The notes beneath the pieces are model-generated. The model did not search any database, had not been told where the DNA came from, and saw only the letters and a list, made by a program, of their open reading frames with translations. Source: Clostridia bacterium (lineage in GTDB: Bacteria > Bacillota > Clostridia > Oscillospirales > CAG-272). From it: a stretch of 16,930 nt of DNA. The first letter of the stretch is position 1. The number at the start of each line of letters is the position of its first letter. Where the stretch lies: positions 1 through 16,930 of the forward strand of contig JAFQPC010000028.1 of the NCBI GenBank assembly GCA_017411935.1, written 5' to 3'. Positions 6,654 to 14,521 of the stretch are shown piece after piece. The position numbers were made by a program, and so were the translations under genes.

Positions 6654-7667
6654 ATGGGAGAATTTTCGTGCATTCGTGAGCGCTTTCTTGCCAATGAAAA
6701 AGAGCGGCTCTCACCCTATGCCTTTTTGACCTCGGAGACGAGGGGCAGGGAAAGATTTGTGGAGCCGTGTCAATTCCGCACCGAATTTCAACGCGATCGC
6801 GACAGGATCATTCACTCGCAATCCTTCCGCCGTCTGATGAATAAAACGCAGGTCTTTTTAGCTCCCACGGGCGACCATTACCGCACGCGAATGACGCATA
6901 CGCTTGAGGTCTCGCAGATCGCGCGAATTATTGCGCGTGCGCTCTCGCTCAACGAGGACCTGACCGAAGCGATCTCGCTCGGACACGACATCGGACATAC
7001 CCCCTTCGGACACGCAGGTGAGTTTGCGATGCGCAAATGCTTTGACCCTGAATTTTCGCACTATAAGCAAAGTCTTCGCGTGGTGGAGCATTTGGAAAAC
7101 AACGGCGAGGGTCTGAACCTTACGTGGGAAGTGCGCGACGGCATCGTTAATCATACGGGAAGCCATATGGCAAGCACCCTTGAGGGTGTGATCGTCAAAT
7201 TTGCCGATCGTATTGCTTACATCAATCACGACATCGACGACGCTTGCCGCGCAGGAATTTTACACGTCGAGGATATTCCCAAAAATCTGCGCGATATTCT
7301 CGGCGAGACGCATTCCGATCGCATCGACACGATGGTGCATTCGATCGTGCGTGCCAGCACCGACCGACCGCAGATCCAAATGGAAGAAGAAGTTCAGTAC
7401 GCAACCGACCGATTGAGGGAGTTTCTTTTTGAAGCAGTCTACCGCAATCCCGTGGCAAAGTCCGAGGAGGGCAAAGCACAGGAGATGCTGATGCGACTTT
7501 TTGAACATTTTGTCAAGCATCCCGACGGAATGCCGCTGCTTTATCGACGCAATTGCGAGCGGGAGATCGTTGAGAGGTGCGTGTGTGATTTTATCTCGGG
7601 AATGACCGACCGATATGCCATTGAGGTCTACTCCGATCTTTATATTCCAAAGGTTTGGAGGGGGTAG
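6654..7667 (+). CDS. dgt: Deoxyguanosinetriphosphate triphosphohydrolase-like HD protein
   Basis: This HD-domain enzyme hydrolyses dGTP (or other dNTPs) to the nucleoside and triphosphate, tuning dNTP pools. The N-terminal FRRLMNKTQVF and TGDHYRTRMTHT stretches are typical of the family. Metal-binding HD residues are H82, H111-D112 (GHDIGH) and D185 (FADRIAYINHD). At 337 residues it matches the short Firmicutes/type 2 form, not the roughly 500-residue E. coli Dgt, so substrate preference may be broader than dGTP. The ATG at 6654 has AAGGAGG at 6641-6647 with 6-base spacing. It is first in the cluster, and dnaG starts 3 bases after its stop, which suggests translational coupling and a shared transcript. 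This order is common in Clostridia. Confidence 0.93.
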   Translation: MGEFSCIRERFLANEKERLSPYAFLTSETRGRERFVEPCQFRTEFQRDRDRIIHSQSFRRLMNKTQVFLAPTGDHYRTRMTHTLEVSQIARIIARALSLNEDLTEAISLGHDIGHTPFGHAGEFAMRKCFDPEFSHYKQSLRVVEHLENNGEGLNLTWEVRDGIVNHTGSHMASTLEGVIVKFADRIAYINHDIDDACRAGILHVEDIPKNLRDILGETHSDRIDTMVHSIVRASTDRPQIQMEEEVQYATDRLREFLFEAVYRNPVAKSEEGKAQEMLMRLFEHFVKHPDGMPLLYRRNCEREIVERCVCDFISGMTDRYAIEVYSDLYIPKVWRG

Positions 7668-7670
7668 GCA

Positions 7671-9449
7671 ATGATACCGAGAGCAATTATTGATGAGATC
7701 GTAGCTCGGAATGAGCTTGAGGAAGTCATTGGACGATACGTGACGCTCAAACGGGCGGGCTCGAATTATCATGGACTTTGTCCTTTTCACAGCGAGAAAA
7801 CGCCGTCCTTTACTGTTTTTCCCGCAACGCATAGCTTTTATTGCTTTGGTTGCGGCGCAGGGGGCGACGTGATCAGCTTTATTATGCGAGAGGAAAATCT
7901 CGATTACGTCGGCGCGCTTGAATTTTTGGCGGCGCGCGCGGGAATCAGTATTCCTGCCGACGATACTCCCGAGGATCGGAACGCGATCCCCCGTAAGCGT
8001 GTGTATGAGATGAATCTTGCGGCGGCGCGCTTCTTCCGCGAGTGCTTGTTCGATGAGCAGCTCGGCGGAGAAGGGCTTCGCTATCTGACCGAAAACCGTG
8101 CTCTGAGTACGGCGACGATCCGCCACTTCGGACTCGGTTTTGCCCCAAATTCGTGGGATATGCTTACGAAAACCTTAAAGCGTCAGGGATTTTCAGAAGA
8201 TGAGATCATTGCGGGCTTTCTTGGCAAGCGAAGCGAAAAAAGCGGACGTGTCTTTGATCTCTTCCGTAACCGTGTCATTTTTCCCGTTATTGATACGGCG
8301 GGAAACGTGGTCGCTTTTGGCGGACGCGTGATGGACGATTCCAAACCAAAATATCTGAACAGCTCATATACCCCCGCATTTAAAAAGAGCCGACACCTTT
8401 TTGCCCTCAATTTTGCGCGGAAGCACGCAGAAGAGAGGTTGATCCTTTGTGAAGGATATATGGACGTGATCGCTCTGCACGCTGCGGGATTTGAGAATGC
8501 CGTGGCAACGCTCGGTACGGCGATCACCTCGGAGCAGGCAAGGATCTTTGCCAAGTATACGAAGCAGGTCGTCATTTGCTACGACTCAGATAATGCGGGA
8601 CAGACAGCGGCGAACAAAGCGATGCGCCTTCTCGGTGAGGTGGGAGTAGACGTTCGCGTGCTGAAGCTGGAGGGTGCGAAGGACCCCGACGAATATATCA
8701 AAAAATTCGGTGCGGACGGATTTTCCCGTGTACTCGATCAAAGTATGACGGGATTTGATTTCCGTTTGGCACGGATTCTCGGAGAGTATAATATTGCGCT
8801 TCCCGACGAAAAGATCAAGGCATCGGGCGCGGTGTGTCAGATGATCGCCGATGCTAATTCCGAGGTCGAGCGTGAGATCTCGATCCGAAAGGCAGCCGAG
8901 GTGATGGGCGTTTCTGCGGAAGCGATGAGAGCCGATACCGATCGGATTCGGAAGAAACGAATCAGTGAGATGCGCAAAAAGCAATCGCAGGACGCGCAGA
9001 TGTCGGTCAAGAGCTTTGGGGATCGGATCAACGTCGATGCCGCGAAGAATATCCGAGCCAGTCGTGCCGAGGAAACCGTGTTGGGACTTGTGCTGATGGA
9101 TGACGGGTTCCGCAAGGAAGTGGCGGAAAACAGCGAGCTCCTCTCTCCCGAAGACTTCTTTACGAGTTTTGGACGGAGAGTGTTTGATGCGATCTGTCGC
9201 CTCGAACGAAGCGATGATGGCTTCTCTAAGGCATTGCTTGGGCAGGAATTTAATGCTGACGAGCTCGGACGCATTGAAAAGATCGAGCTTGAACGAAGAA
9301 ATCTGGTGCGCAATGACCGAGAGGTCTTTCTTGCCGCCGTCGGCGCACTCAAAAACGAAGCGAGTGTGCTTTCGGACGAAGATAAATTTGCGGATCTGCG
9401 CCGAAAACAAGAGGCGCTCAAAGAAGCAAAAGAACGTAAAAAAACATAA
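7671..9449 (+). CDS. dnaG: DNA primase DnaG
   Basis: The primase synthesises short RNA primers at the replication fork with the DnaB-type helicase. The N-terminal CHC2 zinc finger has C37, H40, C58 and C61. The catalytic core follows, with FGGRVMDDSKPKYLNS near 216-231. The TOPRIM domain shows EGYMD at 261-265, DSDNAG at 305-310 and the KDPDE stretch near 337-341. The remaining roughly 240 residues form the helicase-interaction region. At 592 residues it has normal bacterial DnaG length. The ATG at 7671 has a G-rich ribosome binding site (TTGGAGGGGG) overlapping the end of dgt. rpoD follows after 35 bases. I see no missing catalytic residue. Confidence 0.97.
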   Translation: MIPRAIIDEIVARNELEEVIGRYVTLKRAGSNYHGLCPFHSEKTPSFTVFPATHSFYCFGCGAGGDVISFIMREENLDYVGALEFLAARAGISIPADDTPEDRNAIPRKRVYEMNLAAARFFRECLFDEQLGGEGLRYLTENRALSTATIRHFGLGFAPNSWDMLTKTLKRQGFSEDEIIAGFLGKRSEKSGRVFDLFRNRVIFPVIDTAGNVVAFGGRVMDDSKPKYLNSSYTPAFKKSRHLFALNFARKHAEERLILCEGYMDVIALHAAGFENAVATLGTAITSEQARIFAKYTKQVVICYDSDNAGQTAANKAMRLLGEVGVDVRVLKLEGAKDPDEYIKKFGADGFSRVLDQSMTGFDFRLARILGEYNIALPDEKIKASGAVCQMIADANSEVEREISIRKAAEVMGVSAEAMRADTDRIRKKRISEMRKKQSQDAQMSVKSFGDRINVDAAKNIRASRAEETVLGLVLMDDGFRKEVAENSELLSPEDFFTSFGRRVFDAICRLERSDDGFSKALLGQEFNADELGRIEKIELERRNLVRNDREVFLAAVGALKNEASVLSDEDKFADLRRKQEALKEAKERKKT

Positions 9450-9484
9450 TGAAGAAAAAATACATCAACGGAAGGAAATGAACT

Positions 9485-10612
9485 ATGTCGGAACAGGAAA
9501 TTAAGCTGGAAAGCGATAAGTCGATCGACCTTGGCGAATTGATCGAAAAAGGAAAGCAGGGAACGCTTTCGACCGATGACCTCGAAGAGGTCGTTGAGGA
9601 AATGGATTTTGATATTGACGGGCTGGATAAGCTCTACGATACGCTCGAAAATAACGGAATTGCTCTGCCCGGAGAGCTCTCGAACAGTGAGATGGACGAG
9701 ATCGAGTCCGAGGTCGAGGCGTTCGGAACGAGCGAAAATATGGAACGGATCTTGGAGCAGGAGGGCCTTGCGATCGATGACCCCGTTCGTATGTATCTCA
9801 AGGAGATCGGTAAGGTTCCGCTACTGACGGCAGACCGTGAACGCGAGCTTGCCGAGATCATGACGAGCAGTGCGAGTGAGGAAGAAAAGGCGCTTGCGAA
9901 GAACGAGCTCGTCGAAGCAAACCTTCGTTTGGTCGTCAGTATCGCAAAGAGATACGTGGGCAAGGGAATGTTCTTCCTTGACCTGATTCAGGAGGGAAAT
10001 CTCGGTCTGATGAAGGCAGTGGACAAGTTTGACTACAGCAAGGGCTTCAAGTTCTCGACCTACGCGACCTGGTGGATCCGTCAGGCGATCACCCGTGCCA
10101 TTGCCGATCAGGCAAGAACGATCCGTATCCCCGTGCATATGGTGGAAACGATCCACAAAGTCTCCCGTTATTCACGTCAGATGCTTCAGGAGCTCGGACG
10201 CGAGGCAACGGCAGATGAGATCGGTGAAAAGATGGGTATGAGCGCCGAAAAGGTACGCGAGATCATGAAGATCGCGCAGGATCCCGTGTCGCTCGAAACG
10301 CCGATCGGTGAGGAAGAGGACAGCCATCTTGGCGACTTTATTCCCGACGAGGATACTCCCGCCCCCTCCGATGCCGCCGCAACGACGATCCTTCGTGAGG
10401 TCATTGAGAAGGAGCTGCACACCCTCACGCCCCGTGAGGAGCACGTCATCAAACTGCGCTTCGGTTTGTACGACGGACGCACGAGAACTCTCGAGGAAGT
10501 GGGCAAGGAATTTGACATTACGCGTGAGCGTATCCGTCAGATCGAAGCCAAGGCACTTCGCAAGCTCAGACACCCCAGTCGTGCCAGACACTTGCGTGGT
10601 TTCTTGGATTAA
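9485..10612 (+). CDS. rpoD: Primary (housekeeping) RNA polymerase sigma factor RpoD/SigA
   Basis: This is the vegetative sigma-70 factor, directing RNA polymerase to TTGACA/TATAAT promoters like those seen here. An acidic N-terminal region 1.1 spans about 1-90. Region 1.2 starts at [11 protein letters not shown] (99-109). Region 2 (about 138-208) includes [22 protein letters not shown] and [17 protein letters not shown] for core binding and -10 recognition. Region 3 follows, and region 4 (about 315-372) has the helix-turn-helix [29 protein letters not shown] for -35 recognition. At 375 residues it has the compact Firmicutes SigA length and lacks the large non-conserved insert of E. coli RpoD. 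GAAGGAA at 9471-9477 positions the ATG at 9485. No convincing terminator follows. Confidence 0.98.
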   Translation: MSEQEIKLESDKSIDLGELIEKGKQGTLSTDDLEEVVEEMDFDIDGLDKLYDTLENNGIALPGELSNSEMDEIESEVEAFGTSENMERILEQEGLAIDDPVRMYLKEIGKVPLLTADRERELAEIMTSSASEEEKALAKNELVEANLRLVVSIAKRYVGKGMFFLDLIQEGNLGLMKAVDKFDYSKGFKFSTYATWWIRQAITRAIADQARTIRIPVHMVETIHKVSRYSRQMLQELGREATADEIGEKMGMSAEKVREIMKIAQDPVSLETPIGEEEDSHLGDFIPDEDTPAPSDAAATTILREVIEKELHTLTPREEHVIKLRFGLYDGRTRTLEEVGKEFDITRERIRQIEAKALRKLRHPSRARHLRGFLD

Positions 10613-10657
10613 ACGCCACAAAAAATCGTCATCTTATCCAAAAAGAGGACAATCTCC

Positions 10658-10717
10658 TTGTGCAATCTTCCGTTTATGTTGTGCATAGGGGAAAAAGTTT
10701 ATTTTTGAATTTGTGCA
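10658..10717. repeat. Three TTGTGCA direct repeats downstream of rpoD
   Basis: TTGTGCA occurs at 10658-10664, 10679-10685 and 10711-10717. The spacings of 21 and 32 bases are close to two and three turns of B-DNA. The stretch (10613-10797) is AT-rich and otherwise empty: no gene and no good terminator were seen. A role as a protein-binding array is an inference. Confidence 0.4.
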
Positions 10718-10797
10718 AAGTACCGTGTTTTTCTTCGGATAGAGATGAAAAAACAAAAGAAAAATAAAAAAACGAGGCTTCGTCACAAAAAAATCAC

Positions 10798-10826
10798 TTG
10801 ACATTTTGGGGCTTTTATTGTAAAAT
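10798..10826 (+). promoter_or_regulatory. SigA-type promoter of the lipoprotein gene
   Basis: TTGACA at 10798-10803, a 17-base spacer and TAAAAT at 10821-10826 predict a start near 10833. A 9-bp inverted repeat overlaps the promoter: TGACATTTT (10799-10807) and AAAATGTCA (10839-10847). Confidence 0.87.
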
Positions 10827-10871
10827 AGTATAGGTAATAAAATGTCATAGTATCGCTATGGCGAATGTTTC

Positions 10872-10878
10872 AAGGGGG
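10872..10878 (+). promoter_or_regulatory. Ribosome binding site that decides the lipoprotein start
   Basis: AAGGGGG lies 6 bases before ATG 10885 (9 before ATG 10888). It excludes the more upstream in-frame ATG at 10858, whose use would place this site inside the gene and put an unnatural extension before the signal peptide. Confidence 0.8.
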
Positions 10879-10884
10879 AACTTT

Positions 10885-12786
10885 ATGATGAAAAAACTCA
10901 TCGCGCTCGGTATGTGTCTTCTGATGGTTCTGAGCGTTTGTTTGACGGGCTGCTCCGAAAAAACCAATGAGGAAGCAGTGGCGGATATTAGTGAAAAGGC
11001 ATCGAAATCGGCAATGACCTTGTCGCTGTATCTGATGTCGGATATGAAAGTAGAAAAGTGCGACAACTGCGAAAAGGTAGACGCAGGAGAGGATGGTGCG
11101 AAGACTTGTGTCGATCTCGACACCCAGCCCTGTACGTACCGCTTGATTTCGAACGCGGTCAACCGCATTACCGAAAGTAAGTTCAAGACGAGACTCGTCC
11201 TGCACTACTATACCGAAGCAGAATATTACCAGAAGCTTGAAGAATCCTTCGCAAAGAGAGAGGCTGCTAAGAAGGCAGGTCTGCTCGGCAACACCGAGAT
11301 CAGCGAAGAGACCTCTGAAGATGAGACCTTTGTCAACGAGCTCGGTCAGGTGGAGATCAAGTACCCCACCATTGCGGGTTATCAGGTAGATATCTTCTAT
11401 TTTGGCGGAGAGGAAAAATTCAAGCAGTATAAGGAAGGCGGACTGCTTTCCGAGCTCGACAGCCAGCTGAGTGATGCTTCGAAGAAGCTGACACAGTACA
11501 TCTTCCCGCAGTTCCTCAGCGGTATCAAGACCCTGGGCGGCGGAACGACTTATGCAATTCCCACGAACCGTCCGGTCGGAGAGTATACTTATCTGCTTGT
11601 GAACAAACAAGCAATGAGAGATCTGGACCGCAAGTTCGATTTGAGCTACGCGCGTTTGGCAGAAGTTGGCGCTCAGAGCTTTTTGGCAGACATTGAGCGT
11701 AGTATGTCGGATACGTACTATCCCATCTATTTGAGCGATGGTATTTCGGTAGCAGATGCGGCTACGCTGGGCGTAAACTTCTTTGGCGTAGATGTTAACG
11801 GTAACTTCTCCAATAAGTTCTCGCTGATGGGCGGATATTTCGAATCCGGCAAGGATTCCTTTGCAAACGCTCTGCAAGGCGGAAAGATCCTCAATAATGC
11901 AATGTTTACCGAGCAGCTGAGAGTTTTGAAAGATTACGAAAGCAAGGGCTATTTCTACAACGCGGCAGAGGATGCCAACAAGAAATTTGCGATGGCGTAC
12001 ATTAAGGGTGACGCAACTACTGTGGAGCAGTACAGCGACGAGTACGATATCTTCACGCTCGAAACTCCGATCGTCAGAGAAGCAGATCTCTACGAGCATA
12101 TGATGGGCGTTTCCTCGACCACTACCAGCGTTTCGAGAAGTATGCAGATCCTGACCCTTCTCAATACGGATGAGGAATTCCGTAATCTGATCCTTTACGG
12201 TATCGAGGGTGAGCATTATCGCGTAGAAGATACACACGTTGCTAAGAACGAGGACGGTGACACGTATATGAAGGTCGTTCGTCTGAGCAACAGCTATGTC
12301 ATGGATGAAAATAAGACGGGTAACGTCTTTATTGCATATCCCTTGCAGCCGACAGGAGCAGGTGCAGCACAGATCATTCCTTCGATTCGTGACTACGGTA
12401 TCAAACATAATCAGACGCTGTCTCTCGACGTAGCGCTTGGATTTGAAATCAATAAGGATTTCACGATCGATATGGAAGCGATGCAGTTGATTCGTGAAGC
12501 TTCGGAGCATGTTTGGGCAAAGTACGCAGAATGTGAGACCTACGAGGAATTTTACAATTACTGTTTTGTAGATCTGACAGGAACAGATGCTCAAGGAAAA
12601 GAGTATATTATTAAAAAGGCATATTTGAATGAGGATGCTATCAAAACGGCACTGGCGAATATGATCTCGTATAACCACGGTTATAACGGTGCGGAGCCCA
12701 AGCTTTGCGAAGAAATTTGCGGTTCGTTTGGATGTGCGTTCGCCAAGTGGGGAATCGGCTCGGGCATTATTGAAGTAAAGAGCTGA
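10885..12786 (+). CDS. Solute-binding-protein-like lipoprotein, orphan (no permease nearby)
   Basis: The 633-residue protein is exported and lipid-anchored: the signal peptide MMKKLIALGMCLLMVLSV ends in the lipobox LTGC, with C23 as the modified residue. The mature part resembles extracellular solute-binding proteins of ABC importers, with VDIFYFGGEEKFKQYKEGGL (169-188), the YAIPTNRPVGEYTYLLVN stretch near 223-240, and LNTDEEFRNLILYGIEGEHY near 426-445, a hallmark of LplA/DUF3502-type sugar-binding lipoproteins. The ligand is unknown. An unusual cysteine cluster, C59, C62, C75 and C83, lies near the N-terminus, and C608, C612 and C617 lie near the C-terminus; they may bind metal or form disulfides. 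The gene has its own promoter and terminator, and no permease or ATPase gene is adjacent. An alternative is a non-transport carbohydrate-binding role. Confidence 0.8.
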   Translation: MMKKLIALGMCLLMVLSVCLTGCSEKTNEEAVADISEKASKSAMTLSLYLMSDMKVEKCDNCEKVDAGEDGAKTCVDLDTQPCTYRLISNAVNRITESKFKTRLVLHYYTEAEYYQKLEESFAKREAAKKAGLLGNTEISEETSEDETFVNELGQVEIKYPTIAGYQVDIFYFGGEEKFKQYKEGGLLSELDSQLSDASKKLTQYIFPQFLSGIKTLGGGTTYAIPTNRPVGEYTYLLVNKQAMRDLDRKFDLSYARLAEVGAQSFLADIERSMSDTYYPIYLSDGISVADAATLGVNFFGVDVNGNFSNKFSLMGGYFESGKDSFANALQGGKILNNAMFTEQLRVLKDYESKGYFYNAAEDANKKFAMAYIKGDATTVEQYSDEYDIFTLETPIVREADLYEHMMGVSSTTTSVSRSMQILTLLNTDEEFRNLILYGIEGEHYRVEDTHVAKNEDGDTYMKVVRLSNSYVMDENKTGNVFIAYPLQPTGAGAAQIIPSIRDYGIKHNQTLSLDVALGFEINKDFTIDMEAMQLIREASEHVWAKYAECETYEEFYNYCFVDLTGTDAQGKEYIIKKAYLNEDAIKTALANMISYNHGYNGAEPKLCEEICGSFGCAFAKWGIGSGIIEVKS

Positions 12787-12805
12787 TCGAAACAAAAGCA
12801 AATAT

Positions 12806-12837
12806 AAGCAGGTCACCCTTTGGTGACCTGCTTTTTT
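12806..12837 (+). terminator. Rho-independent terminator after the lipoprotein gene
   Basis: A perfect 12-bp stem, AAGCAGGTCACC (12806-12817) with GGTGACCTGCTT (12822-12833), has a 4-base CTTT loop and a T-run ending at 12837. The ribosome binding site of the next gene starts at 12838. Confidence 0.93.
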
Positions 12838-12847
12838 AGGAGAGAAG

Positions 12848-13492
12848 ATGAAGCAGGGGAAGATAGAGGTTTGTATCTGGGATTTTAACGGAACCATTCT
12901 GGACGATGTGGATGCGGGAATTTTTGCCGTCAACGAGTTACTTGGCGAATGCGGTGTTCGGGGCATTCCCGATCGAGAGGTGTATCGCGAGAATTTTGGC
13001 TTTCCGATCCGAACGTATTATGAGAAGATTGGGTTCGATTTTCAAAAAACGCCCTACGAGGAGTTGGCACCGCGTTGGGTGGAAAAATATTTGCGTTACG
13101 TGAAAGATTCGGAATGCTTTGAGGACGTTGCTGTTACTGTCAAGAAACTCAATGCGCGCGGAGTAAGGCAGATCGTGCTCTCGGCAACCGAGCGGGAGAT
13201 GCTTGTCGCACAGCTCGAAAGCCTTGGACTTTTTTCTGAGTTTGGGGAAATTCTCGGACTTGATAATATTCACGCGGCATCAAAAATTTCTCTGGCACAG
13301 GCGTGGCGTGAACAAAATCCGTCGGCGCGTGTACTTCTCATTGGGGATACCGATCACGACGTTGCGGCGGCTCGGTCGATTGATGCCGAGTGTGTGCTTG
13401 TGGCGCGCGGTCATCAGTCGAGGCGGCGCTTGGAAGCCTTGGGAGTTCCCGTCTTTGATACTCTGGCGGAAGTTCTTGATGCGTATTTTTAA
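12848..13492 (+). CDS. HAD-superfamily hydrolase, phosphoglycolate-phosphatase-like
   Basis: This 214-residue HAD hydrolase probably dephosphorylates a small metabolite in the cytoplasm. Motif I is DFNGT, with the nucleophile Asp at residue 12; the usual second Asp (DxDGT) is Asn14. Motif II is the Ser at about 112 (VLSATE), motif III is Lys146, and motif IV is GDTDHD at 166-171. A helical cap lies between motifs I and II. From memory, the D-W/F-N-G-T variant recurs in a clostridial branch of phosphoglycolate-phosphatase-like proteins, so it is probably not a defect; the substrate is unknown. The ATG at 12848 has AGGAG at 12838-12842, which abuts the preceding terminator, so expression relies on readthrough or a promoter inside the upstream gene. 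It converges with the AEC gene. Confidence 0.85.
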   Translation: MKQGKIEVCIWDFNGTILDDVDAGIFAVNELLGECGVRGIPDREVYRENFGFPIRTYYEKIGFDFQKTPYEELAPRWVEKYLRYVKDSECFEDVAVTVKKLNARGVRQIVLSATEREMLVAQLESLGLFSEFGEILGLDNIHAASKISLAQAWREQNPSARVLLIGDTDHDVAAARSIDAECVLVARGHQSRRRLEALGVPVFDTLAEVLDAYF

Positions 13493-13497
13493 AAAAG

Positions 13498-13532
13498 AAA
13501 AGATAGCGTAGTTGTAAACTACGCTATCTTTT
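13498..13532. terminator. Bidirectional terminator between convergent genes
   Basis: A 16-bp perfect stem, AAAAGATAGCGTAGTT (13498-13513) with its complement at 13517-13532, has a 3-base loop. Flanking A- and T-runs give a U-tail in both directions, ending the HAD gene on plus and the AEC gene on minus. Confidence 0.92.
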
Positions 13533-13534
13533 TA

Positions 13535-14521
13535 TTATGCGCCTATGATCGTTTGCGCTAACAGGAGAACAAAGGGCATGGAGAGCACCGAGAGAAGCGA
13601 GGTCGTGCCAACGACCTGTGCCGAATATTCGGGGGCAACGTCGTGAAGCTCGGCAAGCATCGTAACCACGGTTGCCGAAGGCATTGCTGCTACGATCGTG
13701 CCAAACCAGATCCATTCGGGATCCATTCCCAGAAGCTTCATCGCACCGCAAATGAGAAGTGGGAAAACGACAAGCTTTAAGGCACAGAGATAGTAAATTT
13801 TTCCGTTGGTCAGAAGCTGACGAGGTGTTCTGCTTGCCAGAAGCGCACCGATGATGAACATCGAGATCGGAGTACACATCGGAGCGACGTAAGAAAATGC
13901 TTGCATGATCGGGGGAGAAATATAGTTCGAAAAGACCGAAGTGATGCTCGCGGGAAGCACGGCAGGGAGAAATCCCTTGGCAAGATAAAGCGCAATTCCG
14001 ATATAGCAGGGGACCGTTCCCCAATTGAGAAGAACCTTTTTGGGGGAGAGCGGAATATCCTTGCGTCCGCGTGCGATGATCGAAAGACCCCACGTCCAGA
14101 GAACGATATTGAAGCTGGCAACGAAGAATGCCCCCATAAAGAGACCCTTGTCACCAAGCAGAGATTGCAAGATCGGAAAACCGATAAATCCAACATTACC
14201 GAAAATAATGGTAAACTCAGTGATCTTTCGCTCGTCAAGCGGCTTCAGCCGCAGACAGCAGAAATAGGAGAATACGGCAAGAATGATGTGAAAGGCAAAG
14301 CCAAAGAGTAAGGTACCAAATCCGATGCCAAGGTTTTCTGCCGAATACTCCATCTTAATGAGCGAGTAAATGATCAGCGCGGGATTGGTGATGGTGATGA
14401 CGAGACGCGAGAGCTTTTTGGAAGCGACACTGTCCACGACACCTGTCCGTCCGCAGATATAACCGATCACGAGCAACAAAAACAGCATCACGATCGCGTG
14501 TACAAGGGGCAAGAAATTCAT
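13535..14521 (-). CDS. AEC-family (auxin efflux carrier type) permease
   Basis: This is an integral membrane transporter of 328 residues with about ten hydrophobic segments. The first is near 3-24 (FLPLVHAIVMLFLLLVIGYICG), and segments repeat through the chain to LLSVLSMPFVLLLAQTIIGA at the end. ITNPALIIYSL and FGNVGFIGFPIL are typical of AEC proteins. Characterised bacterial members move malate or other organic acids, but the substrate here cannot be told. The start ATG 14521 overlaps the stop of the uracil-DNA glycosylase gene by 4 bases (ATGA), with AAGGAG at 14533-14538, so translation is probably coupled. It is the last gene of the minus-strand operon and ends at the shared terminator. 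Confidence 0.9.
   Translation of the reverse strand: MNFLPLVHAIVMLFLLLVIGYICGRTGVVDSVASKKLSRLVITITNPALIIYSLIKMEYSAENLGIGFGTLLFGFAFHIILAVFSYFCCLRLKPLDERKITEFTIIFGNVGFIGFPILQSLLGDKGLFMGAFFVASFNIVLWTWGLSIIARGRKDIPLSPKKVLLNWGTVPCYIGIALYLAKGFLPAVLPASITSVFSNYISPPIMQAFSYVAPMCTPISMFIIGALLASRTPRQLLTNGKIYYLCALKLVVFPLLICGAMKLLGMDPEWIWFGTIVAAMPSATVVTMLAELHDVAPEYSAQVVGTTSLLSVLSMPFVLLLAQTIIGA

Noticed and set aside
10773..10786. Short ACGA/TCGT hairpin after rpoD as a terminator
   Set aside because: Only a 4-bp stem, and its T-run would serve the minus strand, where no gene ends.
10858..10860. ATG at 10858 as the lipoprotein start
   Set aside because: The ribosome binding site at 10872-10878 lies downstream of it, and it would add nine residues before the signal peptide.
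10870..12966. 698-codon open frame on the minus strand opposite the lipoprotein gene
   Set aside because: It is in exact codon register with the sense gene, crosses the terminator and enters the HAD gene, and its sequence resembles no known family. It is explained by absence of TTA, CTA and TCA codons in the sense gene.
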